Assembly: GCA_013115145.1 (NCBI GenBank)
Contig: JAAPAO010000164.1
Span: 1-59,427, forward strand
DNA: 59,427 bases
Direction of reading: 5' to 3'
Origin: Perkinsus chesapeaki
Lineage: Eukaryota > Perkinsozoa > Perkinsida > Perkinsidae
The translations under genes were made by a program, and so were the position numbers. The notes beneath the pieces are model-generated. The model was not told where the DNA came from. It searched no databases and saw only the letters and a program-made list of their open reading frames with translations. Shown piece by piece: positions 41,833 to 53,300 of this stretch (positions within the stretch are counted from its first letter, which is position 1; every line of letters begins with the position of its first letter).

Positions 41833-42424
41833 ATGTATAAGCCGATCGTGACCGTATTATATTGTATCGCTGCGGTCTGGTTTCATGGATGCAATAGCAA
41901 TACTGCTACTAGTACTACTAGTACTGGCAGACCACCTACACCAACACAACCCACAACTACAGCATTTCCTACGTCCCCACCTGGTATTAATAACACTAAT
42001 ATTATAACATACTCAATAATAGGTACTGTTCATCCAGTTGGTACGTATTCTTATATAGGAGAGATTGTTACTAATACCAATGGTACCATACATATCACTT
42101 TGCCACAAGAACAAGATATCATTACATTAGTGTAGGTGTATAACAATATCCCTATTATTGTGTGTTTAGGAATGTTACTATCGGCGCCTTAAAAGCTGAG
42201 GTTAGGAACGTACACTATAATATACGTGGCAATGATATAAATCTAAACCCTATGGACATACCTGCAGACTATCGCCCCATTATAAGCCGTAAGAGCCTCA
42301 CTGTACTGTTCTTATTGTTATTATTTTAGAGGTCAAGTTCATGTATTTTAATAGTAATGACACTATAAGGGTAGAAATAACTCTAGAAGGCGGATCAGTG
42401 CTATACCTTACAAAAGATTCTTGA
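41833..42424 (+). CDS. Small secreted Thr/Pro-rich protein
   Basis: Three exons join in frame: 41833-42131, 42170-42288 and 42330-42424, giving 170 residues. The first intron begins GTAGGTG (local consensus) and the second GTAAGA. The protein has a signal peptide (MYKPIVTVLYCIAAVWFHG), a Thr/Pro-rich mucin-like linker (TSTTSTGRPPTPTQPTTTAF) and a beta-rich C-terminal part (YSIIGTVHPVGTYSYIGEIV, HITLPQEQDIITLV, VRNVHYNIRG, VKFMYFNSNDTIRVEITLEG). Several N-x-S/T sites are present. I do not recognise the family. It is divergent from the previous gene, with the two ATGs about 140 bases apart, suggesting a shared promoter region. The composition is more AT-rich than its neighbours. Confidence 0.72.
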
Positions 42425-43442
42425 TGATCTTACAGTCTTCATGACCATTAGCAGTGTCTTTTTTGACCCAAGTTGACCTTACCGAGGTTTCAGTACAAGG
42501 TAGTGTGCTTGTTATAGTGACTACATTATATACTAATTGACCAGTGTTGGCCATAACACATAATAATGCTTTCAAGAGTCTATTAAATGCACTGCACAAC
42601 ATGCTCTTAGCAGCTTTCAAAGGTAAGGGTGCGGATCGGCAGAATCCGTCAGGAACTTCTGTGCCGTAATATTGATCTCCACGTCACCTTTTAAACGCCT
42701 ATATCGACAATAGTAACTTGTAGTGCCACAGGCTAGCGAAATTGAACCCAGGACTCCTCGTTCACAAATTTCAATTTCCGAAAAGTTCAAGGGGCCCTCC
42801 TTGTGGAATTGCATTCACTATCAGTCGGTTCGCCTGACTTGTTCTAGAATTTCTTTATTATCTGGCACTGAAGATCTTTCGAAATTCACTAAGTGCAAAA
42901 TAGGCTTTAAAAGGGACGACTGGCAGTCCTAGGCACTTGCTACGATAATGGCTGTTGTTTTAACTTTCCGCCGCTCAAGGACGCCATGCGTGCTGTCTCC
43001 GTGGAGCGGCACCATTGTCCCTTGTATCTCCCTACTTAATACGGTCTACTACAGTAGTAGGCTCTAAGCAGTATCAGTACTACTCGGTCTGCTTAATACG
43101 ACACCTATTACTGGCATTCTACCCGGAAGTATGGCGAAACGATCTGATAGATGTCTCCAGCGTAGCGAAGTGTGACCCTTAGCACGGTGGATTTAGCGAC
43201 ATGATCAGACCGGCTCCACAGTGGAAGGCAGCGCCGTAACAAATACGTGCGGCTGCCTACACATGGGAGCTTCGGACGGAAACTGGCGCACCTTGTACCA
43301 TTGAAGATAATAATTTCCGCAGCGAATGGGTGGGTACACTTCGAAGGTCACGTAAGAAAGGGTGACCGATATTCCAATGTAGGTGACAGGAGCATGCGTG
43401 CTTGATGGCGCGGCGTCAAGCACTGCAAAGCTTTGAAACAAA
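42425..43442. other. 1-kb spacer without a resolved gene
   Basis: I see no exon chain on either strand. It holds the 3' end of the Thr/Pro-rich gene and the promoter of the RyR-domain-like gene. A B-box-like GGGTTCAATTTCG occurs on the minus strand near 42740 without a matching A box. Confidence 0.5.
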
Positions 43443-44063
43443 ATGCATCTTGGTGCTACTTTCATCTGCCTGGTGGCTGTCGTCACTGTCGTGTGGTCCT
43501 TTCCCACGCCTCCAGCCAACCAACTGAAGGAATATGTTGACAAAGTCCATCAGGCCTGGATCGACACCTACATCGCGCAACATCCTGACAATCCTCATCG
43601 TATAAAAGTCGAGCTTAAGAATGCCAAGGGGGATGTGAAATGGGTCAACGAAGGGCAAAGCCTTCCTGGCTATACGCCCACTGGCAAGGAGATCGACCTT
43701 GTTAAGGTAGGCCCCAACTCAGTTGGGAGTCACTTATGGAACTGATCTATTTATCAGATGAGAGGCTCCGATTTACCAGACCAGTTCCGCGTGCCTATGG
43801 AGAAGTGGGGCGATCTGTTGTACATGTTCATGAAGCAACCTGTGAGAGAGGTAAAGGCAGATGACCTGGAGGATCCAATAGAGTCCTTGATTCATTATTC
43901 TATGTAGGCCTATGCCAACTTGGTCCATGAAAGATGGATGAGGGCAAATGCATGGGAGAAAGACATGCACCCGGAGCTATTCGTGGACTATGAACTGCTC
44001 ACTGAACCTGAGAAGGACAAAGATCGATATTTTGTTGATTATGCTGAAGATATTTTCAAATAG
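43443..44063 (+). CDS. Secreted protein with RyR-like domain
   Basis: Exons 43443-43706, 43758-43850 and 43908-44063 join in frame to 170 residues. The first intron starts GTAGGC. The second (43851-43907, GTAAAG...TATGTAG) removes an in-frame TAG. MHLGATFICLVAVVTVVWS is a signal peptide. The C-terminal part AYANLVHERWMRANAWEKD...HPELFVDYELLTEPEKDKDR has the RyR-domain pattern (A..iH..W......NP.LVPYeeL.e.EKe.DR). The N-terminal part QLKEYVDKVHQAWIDTYIA...GYTPTGKEIDL may be a diverged first copy. RyR domains are usually found in intracellular channels or as single domains in bacteria and phages, so a small secreted form is unusual. The function is unknown. Confidence 0.72.
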
Positions 44064-45178
44064 TTCGTCAGACTAGCTTTAGCTCGGCCGCCGCCTGCAT
44101 TTTTGGTCGTAGTTGTCTCCCATTGTGGGGGCGGCGTTTAGTGGCACATGGTTGACGTCAGCAATATATCGAGCATTATATGTCTACCAACAGTTTATAT
44201 TGATAAAGACCTCCCGATGGAGGCTTCGGGCAATGCCTTTAAAAGAACTTTTGTTTCAAAGTCTCATTCTGCAGGGTTGATTTATACGAATGGGCGTGTC
44301 GGGCATGAGAAGCAGTGTGTGGGCTAAGCGTGTCGTGTACTAAGCATCACCAGGATCATGGGCTCACCTATCACAGGCATGTTGAACCTCAGTTATAGTG
44401 AACAAGTTAACATAATAATACAGTATGACTGTGATACAAAGGAAAACCTCCTACTAGGTGAAGGAACGGTTTCCAGGCAATGAGTTTTTATTATACATCA
44501 GTCAGCTAGATTCTTTTGCGAATGCCTTATGCACCTCTTGAGGCCTCCTCAGGTGCAAAGTGGCCCACACACACCGCCCCCGTTCGCATGGAAATGGATC
44601 AGCAGCCACTCATAGCGGCAGTTATCGCGACCCTACAATGTAGGGCCTACATTCAGAGAGAGGTTTGGGAGTGAGTCCCTAGTGTTGCGCTGAGGATTCC
44701 AATCCGAGGTTCGAGCTCGATCTGACACTGTGAGTGACTTAGCAAGTACAATGCCATACCAGAGTCGTCCATTCAGACTTTGGGTTTTTGGTGGAACGGG
44801 GCAGCTCCAGTGTATAGTAGCGTTGCCGGATTTCTTGTCAGCAGCAGCAGCTGTCGGTATTGTGAATGTTCGTCATCGATGGAGCGGTAAGAGCAGTACA
44901 GTTGGTCAGAGTTGGGATCATGAAAAGACGTGGTGAATCATTTTCCGAGGGTAGTATTTGTTTTAGACAACGCTATTTAAGCACCCCATTGGGGTTACCC
45001 TATAATAATAACCCACAATACTCTATTGATATCAATCTCCAACTTAATAACCAAGTCTCTCTATTCTACATTGACTGGCATGAACTCGTTGTTGTTATTC
45101 CTGCCTCATTTGTTGCATGTTGAGTTGTATGCGATGGTTGAGGAACAATGGGACCGCAAGTTGCTGGGGTGTATTTAA
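44064..45178. other. 1.1-kb spacer without a resolved gene
   Basis: Nothing coding that I can defend. An open plus-strand frame at about 44730-44936 lacks recognisable features. The direct 5' flank of the following SR-rich gene is AT-rich. Confidence 0.5.
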
Positions 45179-46961
45179 ATGGCGGCTCGAGAGGATCGAG
45201 TTCGGCACCGAAGTCGATCCAGATCACCACACCATAGGCGGCGGTCTAGGGTAGAATGCCGGCCCGGTAACTTGTGTGGAACAATTCCCTCAGACGGAAT
45301 CGGTCTCCAGCCGGAGCTCGTATTCGAGGAGCAGATCGCGGCATGGTAAAAAGAGCCATCGACATCGGGAACGATCGAGGAAGAATAAGAAAGAGAGAAA
45401 ACGAAGGTGACCTGCTGCTGCACCACCACCGCCTCTAGAACGCTGTTGCCGTCGCATCCTTTTTTTGAGGCTCCAATCCGCTCTGTGTAGGGTGAAGCCT
45501 TTCTCAGCCTCCCTTGATGCGTAGTTGGTCTATCAGTGAAAGACTTTATCTTAAAGGAATAAATTTCCCCCCTCACTAAAAAGTAGACTTCCCCCTTAGC
45601 CGTGGAATATGGTCAAATTGGAGCGATATGCCTGCACACTGACTTGCTTCGGGAGGCCCACGTCCCATTCAGCAGGATGAGGAGTCCTAGCCTTGTCTGT
45701 CAGATCGTATTCGAGCAGCGGCAGCAGCAGTTCCGATAGTAGCAGTGATTCGTCTCCGAGAGAGAAGAGACACAAAAAAAAGAAGCATCATCACAAGAAA
45801 TCGAAGAAAGAAAAGAAAAGTCGGAAATTGTAAATCTGTTCAAGTGCCCCAGAGCGAAGCCTCAGGTGCGCCTCTCGGAGCCGTCACAGAGCAATACGGA
45901 AAATACGGTGTAATTCGCACCGAAGACCAAGTGAGTTTGGCAAGCGGTCTCGCCGGCTCAGACGGCTCTGGGTTCAGTATGAAAAACGTGCAGAGTTCCT
46001 AACGTGGCTGGTAGAGGTTAAAGGGGTCGATATAGAAGCCCTTTCTCATATAGAGGAACGGAAGCTATTTGAAGACTTTGTGGAGGACTATAATACGGCC
46101 ACCATGCCAAGCAAGAAGTAAGAGGCTTTGGGTTAGGAAGTCATAAAGCAAGGGTATCACTAGGGTACGCTCTACGTGTTTTCCTTTTTCTGGGAAGAGG
46201 ACGGCATCAGATATTCTATAATAGGAAGTGTGATAGAAATGCAATACTAGACCGTCTGTTGGCGTATCTCAGAAATGACCACTGCCGCCTGCAGTGGCCG
46301 ACCAATCGCCGACTCTTGAATGCGGAGATCTACCAGAATTCTGTTAAGTTGTCTTGAACATTCCCTTTCCAAGATGTGCAGGCGACCACGTGTATGCTTT
46401 ACACTGTAAACATGTGTTGATGAATAATTGCTATATGAAAATATTCGGTTATCATAACGCACGAGGAACGCCTTCCAGCTTTATGGAATAGCACCTCGGT
46501 CAGAGGTTGTATGCATCACTGTCTTGGTTATTTTAGGTATTATGACATTCCGGCTTGGGAGGCTCGACAGGCCGCCAAGAAAGCTAAGCATGCCAGGAAA
46601 CATGGTGGTAATGTTAGTTTTGATGATGAGAGGAGCCGAGCGTAATACACGGCAAAGTTGGGGAAAAATCGGTATAGGATTTTCTTGGATTCAGACAAGA
46701 AATACAAACGTTAAGGGCGGCGCGAACGGACGTTGTGACGAAGCAGACTTTCGATGTCATGAAGAAGGATAGCGATTTAGTAGGAACCCTCCCGCAGCGC
46801 GACGGTCCTGCAAATCTCCCCAGGTCCGCTCCATGAAGGAACAGGAAGATGCGCGCAACGCGGTGAAGTATCTGCATAAGGCCGGCCACCACGATGCTGC
46901 GGAAAAGATAGCAGACAAGCTCAGACCGGGAGCACAAGAGAATGACGAGGACGAGAATTGA
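45179..46961 (+). CDS. Arg/Ser- and Lys-rich nuclear protein, SCI1-like C-terminal domain
   Basis: It starts MAAREDRVRHRSRSRSPHHRRRSR at 45179. After introns it reads a Ser-rich stretch, then SPREKRHKKKKHHHKKSKK (about 45750-45820), then YGKYGVIRTEDQ, which joins across a GTGAGT intron to YEKRAEFLTWLVE, then RKLFEDFVEDYNTATMPSKK. A further exon encodes YYDIPAWEARQAAKKAKHAR (about 46540-46600). The last exon encodes MKEQEDARNAVKYLHKAGHHDAAEKI and stops at 46959-46961. The 'F..WL.E.K......L......LF..FVEDYN.....KYY' block resembles the plant SCI1 (style cell-cycle inhibitor 1) family and its protist relatives, nuclear RS-domain proteins. Some internal exon joins (about 46620-46830) are unresolved. 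Confidence 0.7.
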
Positions 46962-47204
46962 CGTTACATTACTGACCAGTGCTGTTCTTGCGTTGTTGTC
47001 TTATCCTCAACGCATTTGGGCATAAATTTTCTCCCGGGCTGGATGCTTGTCATGCCGGAAAAGAATATGGCCTTTCGGTTTTGAGGATGCTCGCTTCGAT
47101 TTTAAGGTTCAACCTAAGTTGGCGAAAACCCTTAGAGCTTCCGGCTGTATGAGCTGGGTCCTTCTCGAATAATTCTGCCTTCCAGTATTCCACACCACGT
47201 GTCC

Positions 47205-50200
47205 ATGTCGAAGCCTATCTCTTTCACTGGTCGTGTAGCTGTGGTGACCGGCGCTGGCGGAGGCCTTGGAAGGCAGTATGCTATTGATCTTGCCAAACGA
47301 GGATGCAAGGTACTGATGGTGGTGACGAGGATCTTTTTCGGGGTCGCTCGAGGACAGGCTGGCGCTCTTGTGGGTTACATATACGTAGCTCCGTCAACGG
47401 TACAGGAAGGAATAGCGCTTTGTTATGTACCGTGGGGTCGATATGCGAGAATTCGAACCAAGTATGATGATAGATATCAATTGGGAATGATACTTCTGAA
47501 GGATATCCTAATGAATAGAACAAAGCTGAGGAAATTGAGGGTCTTTCTTCGTAAAGTGTGTCCGGAGTGGACTGCATCAGACTTGTCAGCTAGGGACTAG
47601 AAAGCTCATCCTGTATTCTAGTCTTCGAGGCATCGATCAAGTGAAGTGCGTAATTATTATTATATACATATACATATATATCTAGTCTGTACTATAGTTA
47701 GTAATGTCTCGTTTTTATGCTATTATGTAACCCCTTTTATATTGCGGATGAGGAAATAGATACTGCTGAATACTACCACTACTACTGCTTCTGGTGCTAC
47801 TATTTGTGCTACTGATACTGTAATTATCATGGTTGATTGGTTCATCTGATCAAGTGTACTCTACTGGAAAGAAATTTTTGGGAGCTGAACTGGCGGAAGG
47901 CCTCTATTATTCAAGAGTTTCGGTCTGGCTGATGATATGGTGCTGACTGATCTCGTTTTCTGGATGATGGCTGCTTTTTGACTAGCTTGCGAGCCCAACA
48001 GGCTCAGGGCCATAGGACTATACTATCATAGGACACGTCCTGCCCTCAAAAACAACAACAACAACAACCGTGCGGGAAATACATACGTTTTCGTCACTCG
48101 TCTTCTGTGGACATTGCGTGGTCTTCTGTGGACATTGCGTGGTCTTCTGTGGACATTGCGTGGTCTTCTGTGGACATTGCGTGGTCTTCTGTGGGCATTG
48201 CGTGGTCTTCTGTGGACATTTCTCTATCTTACCAGACCGTTATAAACTTATGGTAGGTTGTCGTTAACGACCTCGGTGGAACATTCGATGGATCTGGCCA
48301 GTCTAACAGAGCTGCTGATAAAGTCGTGGACGAAATCATTACATTCGGCGGAGAGGCGGTTGCCAATTACAACTCTGTGGTACATACCGCTCCATCCTCA
48401 TAAATCAATGCTGATACCCCCCACTTCAGACTGATGGCGACGCTATTATCAAAACTGCAATGGACAAGTGGGGCCGCATAGATATACTTATCAACAACGC
48501 AGGTGGGACAGAGTTGATTCTGTGGAGCTGACCGGCATTCTGTGTCAGGCATTCTGCGGGACCGATCGTTGGCGAAAATGACAGACGATGATTGGAAACT
48601 CATTGTTGATGTGCATTTGAACGGTGTGTTTAAATGCACCAAGGCCGCGTGGGGGCACATGCTGAAGCAAGGATACGGCAGAATAGTTAACGTGTCAAGT
48701 AAAACCAATGGCAGTGCCCCTTTGGCAGTGGCATTGAGTCCGTCTGGTCACGCTTTGTTCATTTGCGTATTATCGAGTTGGAGCCACCTTGTAGTGTACC
48801 TTGTATTCTAAGCAGGACAAATGTAGTTTGTGTAAAAAGCTGAGCTGCTGCTGTTGCTACTGCTCAGCATGGAAGCTAGCACTAGACTTGGCTCCTACTT
48901 CATGCTTTCGAAACGCGGCCCAAACGGCTTTTGTCGATAGCGCTTTGAATGGCATCACACTTCTAGTCAGGATGAGACCATATTTCGAGTGACCTGTGCC
49001 AAGTCTCTTGTATCCTGGTCTGAGCAGCATCTTCTCTATCAAGCCCACAGTTCTTGTTAATTGCTGCTGTTCTAACAGGCGCCTCTGGTCTCTACGGCAA
49101 CTATGGTCAAGTAAATTACAGTATGGCCAAATCTGGTATAGTTGGCATGACCAAATCAATGGCTCAAGAAGGCGCTAAGCGAGGTACCTGTGGAAGCACC
49201 ATCTGCGCTTATGTCCGCTATAGGAGTTCTCTGTAATGTTGTGGCGCCAGTGGCGGCCTCACGCATGACCGAGACGGTCATGCCGCCCGATCTGCTCGCC
49301 CAACTTTCTCCGGAGTTTGTGTCTCCTCTGGTCTTGGCAATGTGCCACGAAAACTATAAGGCAAGTTTGTCATTGATCTCCAGCTGCTATACTTGTGTTT
49401 CCTCAGAATACAGGCCAAGTCTTCGAGGCGGGGGCTGGCTGGTTCGCTCAGGTTCAAACACAAAGGTCAGCTGAGTTCGGCTGGCGTCCTGCCAGCCACG
49501 TGTCCATTCAGGAGTCGCGGTGTTACTTTGAAGTGGCCGTATCAGCCGGAAGATCTTCTCGACGAGTCTATCCAGAGCAAGATCACCGATTTCTCCAAAG
49601 GTGCCGTCACCCTTAATAGTTCTGGCGAGGCGACGATGAGCATTATCCAAGTACACGAGGCATTAGTTATTGATTGCCTTAAGCATATCACTACAGATAC
49701 GAGACGATGCGGTAACACCTCCCAGTGCCGCCAAGGTCGAGCACGCCGACTCGGCTATGAAGTCTGTGAGGATCTTCGACATTATAAAAGCGTAATGCGG
49801 CTGACTTTGCATGTGGGGTGTATGGCGGGGGCGTCAGATACTTTGACCATCCTAGCAAACCCGGCAGTTCTGTGGTGAAGAAGCTTGGTACGACGTTTAC
49901 TTTTGAAATTTATGAAGGAAAGAAAGTTGGTGAAGGAAAGGCGAAGAAGTGGACTTTGAACTTGAAGGATGCCTCTGGGAAGTGCTATGAAACAGAGGTA
50001 GAGTTGTTACTAGCCATCACATTGTCACTCCCTTCCTCAGGAGGCCGACGGAGCCTGTACTTTCACGCTCACTGACAGTAATTTCTTGGCGCTAGTGAAA
50101 AACGAGTTGCAACCTCAAGCGGCATTCATGCAAGGGAAGCTGAAAATCAAAGGGGATTTGGGAGCAGCTATGAAGTTCACTCCCGATGTACCGCAGAGCT

Positions 50201-50334
50201 CGCGGCCGTCGCCTGCAGGGTTGCCGATTCTTCAGGTTCTGCCAAAGTTTGATGCCGCCTTGGCCGACAACGTGGATCTCTCGCCTGCTGAAGTGATAGA
50301 GGCATTCTTGAAAACCGCGGTATCCAAGATGTGA
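47205..50334 (+). CDS. Peroxisomal multifunctional-type enzyme: SDR dehydrogenase plus SCP2 domain
   Basis: It starts [20 protein letters not shown] (Rossmann TGxxxGxG motif). Exon 1 (47205-47309) joins exon 2 at 48257 across a 947-base intron to give [29 protein letters not shown]-type sequence follows ([20 protein letters not shown] at about 48550), then GRIVNVSS, then the catalytic [15 protein letters not shown] (Tyr and Lys). These motifs match the dehydrogenase part of HSD17B4/MFE-2. A linker region (about 49200-49700) follows. The C-terminal SCP2 sterol-carrier domain runs from [20 protein letters not shown] through [18 protein letters not shown] to [11 protein letters not shown]. The protein ends VSKM, a plausible PTS1 peroxisome-targeting signal. 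No hot-dog hydratase domain was seen between them, unlike full-length MFE-2. This suggests a 3-hydroxyacyl-CoA dehydrogenase role in beta-oxidation. Confidence 0.85.
48101..48220. repeat. 21-base tandem repeat, about 5.7 copies
   Basis: Unit TCTTCTGTGGACATTGCGTG plus one G is repeated almost perfectly five times with a partial sixth (one G/A change in the fifth copy). It lies within intron 1 of the SDR-SCP2 gene, about 40 bases upstream of the 3' splice site. The unit length is a multiple of three, so the repeat stays open in one frame, but nothing suggests it is translated. Confidence 0.95.
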
Positions 50335-51518
50335 TTATACTAGTCAGTGTTTTACTTTTCCAAGTTTATAATCATGTCAACAACATTTGTTTCAACGATT
50401 CATAGTATTATTCAAGTCAATGGGCGATTTGTTTTATAAAGAACTTTATAAGAACTCAAAAAATCGCCCTTTTGGGTGCTTCAATCATCTGAAATGGCGA
50501 ATTCACACTCAACTCGACGATTGGCCCTTCCGGTTGGTCTCGGCGTGCCGAGTTTCAAGATTTCACCAATCCCAGGAGGTCCAAGCACCAGTCGAAAATG
50601 CATGGCATTCTGATTACAACGGTGCCTTGGATGATGCCAGATTCGATCGGGTTGAGGAGAAACACGAGATTACAGTTTAAAGATAAACGTTGGAGCGCCA
50701 AAATTTTTTCAAAACTTGAATTTCTCACAAGTGCTAGGCCATGCTCAGATGAGCCGTACAGCTCCGGAAAGGCCTGCAAGTTTCTGATCGAATGCTACCA
50801 ATCTTGCTCTCACATTCGATCGTTAAGTTATTCAGATAATCGGGGCTGGACAATTTTTTGGCCAGACTGTACATATAATTAATGTGATAATATCGTCCCA
50901 TAAGCCTTCCGCATACGGACATACAATTGACACATCGATAGAAAAATAGTTCCCTAGACCAAAGCAAAAGTCACGCATTCCCTCTGGTATCACCTGGTGT
51001 TCCTCTGTGAATCCCTGATTTCCGATTGGTTCATTTACTTCAACTAAAGTCCAATTTTGCTTGTATAATGTTGGATGCCTCTGACGGCAAAAAGATGATA
51101 AATAATAAGCCGTATAAAAGGGTAGGCATCAAACTTCAGCTACATTTACTAAGTTATTCCGCTGCATGAATGGAATGGACGATAATCGACTAAAGTGGCC
51201 GTAGCTAAAAACATCCGTCATGTCATCTAATCCACTTCTGAATAACGCTGTATACTCTCTTGGAGACTTGTCTGATGAAGAATGAAAAACTAACTCAATG
51301 GAATTGTATAGACGATATCATCATTCATATGCAAGGATGCAATAGGTGGTCTAACGTTTGGGGTAAAGCCATGCCCATTCATCAAATACGCTCTCTCAGA
51401 AAATGAAAACTCCGGTTGGACCAATACTTATACCCGCGGTGCCACCGCGGCGGTGGTCGAAACCCCTGGGTCCAAGACGCAACGGTTCGCTGCGAATTTC
51501 GGAGTCCAAACACTATAC
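50335..51518. other. 1.2-kb convergent spacer
   Basis: This is the 3' to 3' space between the plus-strand SDR-SCP2 gene and the minus-strand S28 peptidase. I found no gene. A palindromic GCCACCGCGGCGGTGG occurs at about 51439-51454. Confidence 0.5.
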
Positions 51519-53300
51519 TTACTCATCCTTCACATGGTACCAATAATAATGCGACGCACCTTGTACCTGTTTGCAAAACGGCTTTTGTCGACTACTAGAA
51601 TCCGCTGATTCCCACCAACTCCACTTCAGGACCCTCTCCCTCTTCATGTATGGATGATGGATACCACGGATCAGCATTGCCATTAATCGATAAGATATTC
51701 GTGGTGCTGCGGAAATCCCCAACGTATGCTCTAAGCTCTTCGATCCTCTCCCGTATCTTGCAAATTCAAGTAGAGGATTCACTCCCCAAAGCACACCTCT
51801 TTTTCCGATAGTCCAAACCCTACTTTACATGACCATTTTGTAACGTTCGACCAGTCACGGTCGGGTCGCGTAAAGAAGGGGCAGCTCACATGACTGCAGG
51901 TCGGAAGAAGTCCCGTACTAGCGCAGGTATCGAAGACATTTATTCTTCTCCCGCCGCAGTTCTTGTCGTTCTTATACCTGAATGAACGTACTCGAACTAT
52001 CGATTCCATGAGCAATTTCAGATCTGTGACTGACCTCGCAATGGCTGACCAGACGGTCTTCGCCAAACACCTTCCAGAAGGTCGATTTGTCTTGTAGATA
52101 TCAGCCAATGCATCTAATGGTGGTTCCCTGAATAAAGGCCGGTTAATTATTAACCATACTTCAACTTACTTCCTTGTAGTCAGCCTGGCGCAGATTCGTT
52201 GGATGTTACAATAGTCTTTCCTACATTTTGGATCATTGTATAGTAAGTTGACACCGGTAGTCCGACCGTTAATCGTGCTGAATCGATAATTATTTAATCG
52301 TATCTTTGATTGGAGACCCCACAATGATTCCTGGAGTTGTTGTTCTTCCAAGTCTCCATGGCATAGACCGAATTTCTCCACAAGAAGCTCTCGTCCTTCC
52401 GGCGAACCTAGCTTTCCGCCGATGTCGATATGTGCATCTCTGAGCTACCAGGGAACAATAGGCTGCTGCTGAGGGTGCTGCTCACTCACCACTCGCAGGC
52501 ATTGATCGCTTCCTCCTAGTTTTTTATTCGAGAAATCTTCACCCAAGATTTCGGCATACCTTACGAGAAACAATGGAGCAGTTTCACGGCCCTCGAAGTT
52601 CCCGAAGCTGTTGTCGAAGGATTAAACCATTTCAAGCATGCGCAGACTATGTCCGTTCAACTCTGCCATACTGCTTATATTCCAGTTGAAGCTTTAGTGG
52701 GGCTGAAGACACGATGGCTCCGTCGAAGATCTCTGTGGAATACTTTCGAGCCAATGCTGCGATCATCTGACATGCCAGATTCCCAAATTATCTGTATAAG
52801 CAGCAACGTCAGCTATACCCCTCCATGGCTGCATCCAAAGAGAATAATCCTAACTCCCGGTAGTCTTTCTTTCATCTCCTCACCAAAAAGCACAGCATCC
52901 TTGACCGACTGCGGCACCTTGCAAAGTTCCTTCAGAGTGGTGACTGAGAACTCTTTGGTGGGCAAGCTCATGCCGGTATACCTGCAAGGAAACATTCCAG
53001 CAAGGTGAAAACACCTGGTTGCCGACTAGTAGTTGACGCCAAGGCGAGTCATCGAGTTACCTTTGCTCCAACACGATCATGCCGGCCCCAATCTTCTCCG
53101 CTGCGTCCAGCATCTCCTTCCCGGGGGTTTGCAGTGGAGATAGCCCATTAACCTCTAGGAATAATAACTGAAGAAAATATATCCTTCGTTGACTTTAATG
53201 AAAAAGGATACAGCGTACCGGTTTCTTTGGATTATAGTATTCATTGTTTTCCGCATAGTACTGCCTGAAAGTCCCTGCTTCTGCACCTGGAATGTATTCC
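51519..53300 (-). CDS. Family S28 serine peptidase (lysosomal Pro-Xaa carboxypeptidase / DPP7-like)
   Basis: Minus-strand exons. FRQYYAENNEYYNPKKP (about 53270) leads to PLQTPGKEMLDAAEKIGAGMIVLEQR, then YTGMSLPTKEFSVTTLKEL, then SVKDAVLFGEEMKERLPG. The nucleophile elbow is IILFGCSHGGV (catalytic Ser; most S28 members read GGSYGG). FDGAIVSSAPLKL (about 52730) is a typical S28 stretch. The lid region follows (DQCLRVV, EGRELLVEKFGLC, ALADIYKTNRPSG), then NVFDTCASTGLLPTC, then INGNADPWYP (catalytic Asp, about 51680) and VQGASHYYW (catalytic His, about 51540). The full triad is present. The exact N-terminus and signal peptide were not located; they should lie upstream of 53300. The 51519 end is the first stop in the last open frame and could move if another intron follows. 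Confidence 0.87.

Noticed and set aside
48070-48267. Open frame encoding CGHCVVF repeats resembling a metal-binding repeat protein
   Set aside because: It is the 21-base minisatellite read in one frame inside an intron. It has no independent gene context.
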